Positions 59,690 through 64,000 of a DNA stretch of 64,000 bases are shown piece by piece (the stretch's first letter is position 1; every line of letters starts with the position of its first letter). A program made the translations under genes and the position numbers. The stretch is from the NCBI GenBank assembly GCA_033064195.1, contig JARBJD010000287.1, positions 31,106-95,105 of the forward strand. Direction: 5' to 3'. The notes beneath the pieces are model-generated. The model did no database searches. It had not been told where the DNA came from and was given only the letters and a program-made list of their open reading frames with translations. This DNA is from Blattamonas nauphoetae. Its lineage: Eukaryota; Preaxostyla; Oxymonadida.

Positions 59690-62410
59690 TGGGATGGGTG
59701 GAAGGCGGAAGGAGGTGAATTTGTGATGAGTGGAGGGCGGAAAGAGGTCAATTTGCGATGAGTGGAGGGAGGAAAGAGGTCAATTTGCGATGGGTGGAGG
59801 GCGGAAGGAGGTCAATTTGCGATGGGTGGAAGGCGGAAGGAGGTCAATTTGCGATGGGTGGAGGGCGGAAAGAGGTCAATTTGCGATGGGTGGAAGGCGG
59901 AAGGAGGTGAATTTGTGATGAGTGGAGGGCGGAAAGAGGTCAATTTGCGATGGGTGGAGGGCGGAAAGAGGTCAATTTGCGATGGGTGGAGGGCGGAAGG
60001 AGGTCAATTTGCGATGGGTGGAGGGCGGAAGGAGGTCAATTTGCGATGGGTGGAGGGCGGAAGGAGGTCAATTTGCGATGGGTGGAGGGCGGAAAGAGGT
60101 CAATTTGCGATGGGTGGAAGGCGGAAGGAGGTGAATTTGTGATGGGTGGAGGGCGGAAAGAGGTCAATTTGCGATGGGTGGAGGGCGGAAAGAGGTCAAT
60201 TTGTGATGGGTGGAGGGCGGAAGGAGGTCAATTTGCGATGGGTGGAGGGCGGAAAGAGGTCAATTTGCGATGGGTGGAAGGCGGAAGGAGGTGAATTTGT
60301 GATGAGTGGAGGGCGGAAAGAGGTCAATTTGCGATGGGTGGAGGGCGGAAAGAGGTCAATTTGCGATGGGTGGAGGGCGGAAGGAGGTCAATTTGCGATG
60401 GGTGGAGGGCGGAAGGAGGTCAATTTGCGATGGGTGGAGGGCGGAAAGAGGTCAATTTGCGATGGGTGGAAGGCGGAAGGAGGTGAATTTGTGATGAGTG
60501 GAGGGCGGAAAGAGGTCAATTTGCGATGGGTGGAGGGCGGAAAGAGGTCAATTTGCGATGGGTGGAGGGCGGAAGGAGGTCAATTTGCGATGGGTGGAGG
60601 GCGGAAAGAGGTCAATTTGCGATGGGTGGAAGGCGGAAGGAGGTGAATTTGTGATGGGTGGAGGGCGGAAAGAGGTCAATTTGCGATGGGTGGAGGGCGG
60701 AAAGAGGTCAATTTGCGATGGGTGGAGGGCGGAAGGAGGTCAATTTGCGATGGGTGGAAGGCGGAAGGAGGTGAATTTGTGATGGGTGGAGGGCGGAAAG
60801 AGGTGAATTTGCGATGGGTGGAGGGCGGAAAGAGGTCAATTTGCGATGGGTGGAGGGCGGAAGGAGGTCAATTTGCGATGGGTGGAGGGCGGAAGGAGGT
60901 CAATTTGCGATGGGTGGAGGGCGGAAAGAGGTCAATTTGCGATGGGTGGAAGGCGGAAGGAGGTGAATTTGTGATGAGTGGAGGGCGGAAAGAGGTCAAT
61001 TTGCGATGGGTGGAGGGCGGAAGGAGGTCAATTTGTGATGAGTGGAGGGAGGAAAGAGGTCAATTTGCGATGGGTGGAGGGAGGAAAGAGGTCAATTTGC
61101 GATGGGTGGAGGGCGGAAAGAGGTCAATTTGCGATGGGTGGAGGGCGGAAAGAGGTCAATTTGCGATGGGTGGAGGGCGGAAAAGAGGTCAATTTGCGAT
61201 GGGTGGAGGGCGGAAGGAGGTCAATTTGCGATGGGTGGAGGGCGGAAGAGGTCAATTTGCGATGGGTGGGCGGAAGGAGGTGAATTTGTGATAAGTGGAG
61301 GGCGGAAAGAGGTCAATTTGCGATGGGTGGAGGGCGGAAAGAGGTCAATTTGCGATGGGTGGAGGGCGGAAGAGGTCAATTTGCGATGGGTGGAGGGCGG
61401 AAGGAGGTCAATTTGCGATGGGTGGAGGGCGGAAGGAGGTCAATTTGCGATGGGTGGAGGGCGGAAAGAGGTCAATTTGCGATGGGTGGAAGGCGGAAGG
61501 AGGTGAATTTGTGATGAGTGGAGGGCGGAAAGAGGTCAATTTGCGATGGGTGGAGGGCGGAAAGAGGTCAATTTGCGATGGGTGGAGGGCGGAAGGAGGT
61601 CAATTTGCGATGGGTGGAAGGCGGAAGGAGGTGAATTTGTGATGGGTGGAGGGCGGAAAGAGGTCAATTTGCGATGGGTGGAGGGCGGAAAAGAGGTCAA
61701 TTTGCGATGGGTGGAGGGCGGAAGGAGGTCAATTTGCGATGGGTGGAAGGCGGAAGGAGGTGAATTTGTGATGGGTGGAGGGCGGAAAGAGGTGAATTTT
61801 ATGGGATGGGTGGAGGGCGGAAAGAGGTCAATTTGCGATGGGTGGAGGGCGGAAGGAGGTCAATTTGCGATGGGTGGAGGGCGGAAGGAGGTCAATTTGC
61901 GATGGGTGGAGGGCGGAAAATCAATTTGCGATGGGTGGAAGGCGGAAGGAGGTGAATTTGTGATGAGTGGAGGGCGGAAAGAGGTCAATTTGCGATGGTG
62001 GAGGGCGGAAGGAGGTCAATTTGTGATGAGTGGAGGGAGGAAAGAGGTCAATTTGCGATGGGTGGAGGGAGGAAAGAGGTCAATTTGCGATGGGTGGAGG
62101 GCGGAAAGAGGTCAATTTGCGATGGGTGGAGGGCGGAAAGAGGTCAATTTGCGATGGGTGGAGGGCGGAAAGAGGTCAATTTGCGATGGGTGGAGGGCGG
62201 AAGGAGGTCAATTTGCGATGGGTGGAGGGCGGAAAGAGGTCAATTTGCGATGGGTGGAGGGCGGAAGGAGGTGAATTTGTGATAAGTGGAGGGCGGAAGG
62301 AGGTCAATTTGTGATGAGTGGAGGGCGGAAGTGAATTTGTGATGGGTGGAGGGAGGAAGGAGGTGAATTTGCGATGGGTGGAGGGAGAGAGGGTATAATC
62401 AGGTCGAATG
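59690..62410 (+). repeat. 32-bp minisatellite, about 85 copies
   Basis: Unit GGAGGGCGGAAAGAGGTCAA followed by TTTGCGATGGGT (32 bp). Common variants: AAGGAGG for AAAGAGG, and a GGAAGGCGG..GTGAATTTGTGATGAG type. The latter type starts near 59699, 59891, 60115, 60275, 60467, 60627, 60755 and 60947, so higher-order blocks are 4-7 units. Rare indels (61180, 61245, 61795, 61917) break phase. The plus strand is purine-rich. The array seems to be flanked by decaying units at both ends. Open frames inside are by-products of a unit without stop codons. Confidence 0.97.
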
Positions 62411-62637
62411 GAGGGCGAGAGGGGAAAAATCAGGTCATTTGCTGATGAGTGTGGGGAAGGGAGGGAAATGTCAACAAGTTGAGTGATGTGAGGAGCGAAT
62501 CAGGTTGGTTGAATGTCTTTCCAGGTGATGACACAGACTTCAGGCCATGGAAGGCAGATTTCAGTAATCCTTTCGTCCCCAATATACATTCTTGCAAAAC
62601 TCATCCATTTTCAACCCCATCATATCTTCTCTTAATC

Positions 62638-62850
62638 ATGGGAAACTTACACCACGAAACCAAAATCGACTATCAGCACGCACGGGAAGGAGATTTACGA
62701 CCTTCTCCTCGTCAACAATATAGCGACTATCCAGCAGCACCTCTCATCAAAGCTCTGGATAGTCGTCATGAACTCATACCAATCAAGGAGATAGTTCTGG
62801 CTTATTACAATAGTTTGTCTCTCTTTCTCTCAATCTTTCTCTTTAGATAA
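62638..62850 (+). CDS. Small hypothetical coding segment
   Basis: From ATG 62638: MGNLHHETKIDYQHAREGDL, SPRQQYSDYPAAPLIKALDS, then a hydrophobic run. It may be the first exon of the transposase-like gene downstream. No family recognised. Confidence 0.3.
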   Translation: MGNLHHETKIDYQHAREGDLRPSPRQQYSDYPAAPLIKALDSRHELIPIKEIVLAYYNSLSLFLSIFLFR

Positions 62851-62934
62851 ATTCACTTCACTTTGTTCGTCTCTTTGTCTCATTTACATCGTGAAATGAG
62901 AAATAAAGACGATAAGGTGAAACTAATGCAGTGT

Positions 62935-63062
62935 GTCTCCCAAGTGTTGTCACTTGGCGAGACCCAGGCTGCCGGGTTCGACGTCGAGGAGGGGGCATAA
63001 TTATGCCTGCCCCGATTCGACAGAATCGGTGGGAGACCTCGAAATCCCACTCGACGTCGACC
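62935..63062 (+). other. Nested hairpins forming a potential cloverleaf
   Basis: A first hairpin 62937-62963 (CCAAGTG TTGT CACTTGG core). Then an outer stem GGTTCGACGTCGAG (62975-62988) pairing with CTCGACGTCGACC (63050-63062), one bulged T. This encloses three arms: GGCATAATTATGCC with flanking G/C pairing (62991-63013), CCGATTCGACAGAATCGG (63012-63029, 7-bp stem) and GTGGGA/TCCCAC (63029-63050). Not a tRNA: no A or B box. Confidence 0.6.
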
Positions 63063-63254
63063 AGCGTCAAAACAGGTTACCGCTCATTTTTTCACTTTTT
63101 TCATAGAAAATCAACATACAAGAAGATACTGAATTAATGAAAGCAATTCACGAAAACACATCGCCAAGCTGCGAAAATCAAGCCAGACAGTCACGAAAGG
63201 AGAAAAAACAGTCCAACTCTCTTTTCTCTTATTTCTCTCTTTTCCTAATCTCAT

Positions 63255-64000
63255 AGAACCATCAATCCTTGATTCAATCAACGAAGAGGACATCACTTTC
63301 CTCCTCACTCCTTCACAAGCATCATTCGCTTCCATTCCGAATACACCTTCAACCAATAGTGTCCCAACTCAAAACAAAAATTCTGGAAATCCGGCTTCTC
63401 GAATCAACGAAGAAGGATTTACACCGCAAACTCGTTGAACAGGGGAAAACAAACATGTCATATTCTTCATTTTGCAACAAAACAAAAAATTCTACAAAAC
63501 CAAAAAGAACAGACCTTTGCTCGATTTGTGAGCGAGGGAAATATCTGCAAAAACAAGAAACATTAAAATCACAAAACAAAAACTCACACAAAAAGAAGAA
63601 AATGAATTAAAACAATTGAACAACACAAAAATAGCAGAAACACAAAGAAAGTTTTACAATATTTCCACTTCATCCATCGACGATAACTCTTTAGTTATCG
63701 TGATGGATTTTAAAGAAAATTGGCACTTGCCAACTCAAACACCCAAATAGGTCATGATTTCTATTCACAAGTTTCAGTTTCTCATTTGTGCATTACGTGT
63801 TTCACTTCACAAAATTCTGTTATTTCAAAACACATCACAACTTTATTTCACCAGTGCTTTCGCACGACCACCGTTCTGTTCAAGAATGTCTTTCCGATTT
63901 ATTTGCACTTCCTTCATATCATTCCAAATCACATGTCACTGTATTTTCGGACACTGGTCCACATTTTCGAACCAGTTCGTCCTTGGTCTTTTTTTGTCTT
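63255..64000 (+). pseudogene. Transposase-like gene, frameshifted, runs off right edge
   Basis: Successive frames keep a consistent order: ILDSINEEDITFLLTPSQAS (63268-63330), DLHRKLVEQGKTNMSYSSFC (63417-63475), KRTDLCSICERGKYLQKQ (63505-63560, a Cys-x2-Cys knuckle), ENELKQLNNTKIAETQRKFY (63599-63660), LVIVMDFKENWHLPTQ (63692-63740), GHDFYSQVSVSHLCITC (63751-63800), then SDTGPHFRTSS (63949-63980). Helical spacer, MDFKEN and SDxGPHF blocks are features I associate with an unclassified eukaryotic transposase-like family with two acidic catalytic motifs. At least three frameshifts, so inactive. Confidence 0.5.

Noticed and set aside
59690-62410. Possible CRISPR array or a repeat-protein gene
   Set aside because: The units are head to tail with no unique spacers. 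All three plus frames are open only because the 32-bp unit lacks stops; frame rotates with each unit and indels break phase, so neither an array nor a protein is supported.

Overview
The window is eukaryotic. It has tiny GT-AG introns (30-95 bp, typically GTATGT to TTCAG), no operons or Shine-Dalgarno sites, a DIRS-type retrotransposon, several cut-and-paste DNA transposons and very large single-pass surface proteins. The giant ectodomains with GG-containing beta-helix repeats fused to a degenerate kinase domain resemble proteins I know from oxymonad protists (Blattamonas type). That assignment is recognition, not a search result. Stop codons behave as standard: internal stops align to Lys or Leu codons in the paralogue.

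Layout. 1-1.6 kb (minus) holds a broken multi-membrane gene running off the left edge; its paralogue lies at 28.9-31.6 kb. 2.3-4.8 kb (minus) is an apparently intact hAT transposase gene with one 34-nt intron, followed by a non-autonomous derivative of a pogo-like element (4.8-5.2 kb) and an 845-bp foldback element (5.55-6.39 kb). 6.4-28.3 kb is the core: two tandem copies of a giant receptor-like pseudokinase gene with their 3' flanks. Copy A (6397-17410) is a pseudogene: its 5' end abuts the foldback element, it has a deletion frameshift, a hAT-type miniature element with an 8-bp target duplication, a nonsense codon, and a complete 5.06-kb DIRS retrotransposon just before its last 18 codons. 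Copy B (18450-27392) has a signal peptide, a different N-terminal half, and two frameshifts and a stop between 21.7 and 22.4 kb. Its last 1,650 codons are open.

28.5-40 kb is a transposon graveyard: a second foldback element, a pogo/Tigger-like element with a near-intact transposase, a 412-bp miniature element, and hAT remnants nested in each other. 40-44.7 kb holds small degenerate minus-strand fragments. 44.7-53.0 kb is bracketed by related inverted termini. Inside are a 615-635-bp inverted duplication carrying a tRNA-like Pol III unit and an exon, a spliced unknown gene, and decayed beta-helix gene pieces split by a terminal-inverted-repeat element. 53.6-57.9 kb contains a decayed helical-repeat protein gene and a decayed NEK-like kinase gene with 30-41-bp introns. 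59.7-62.4 kb is a 32-bp minisatellite of about 85 copies. 62.9-63.1 kb can fold into a cloverleaf. 63.4-64 kb is a broken transposase-like gene running off the right edge.

Few genes here look functional: the hAT transposase (812 aa), the pogo-like transposase (504 aa), the three DIRS genes and possibly parts of copy B. The rest is a record of duplication and transposition.
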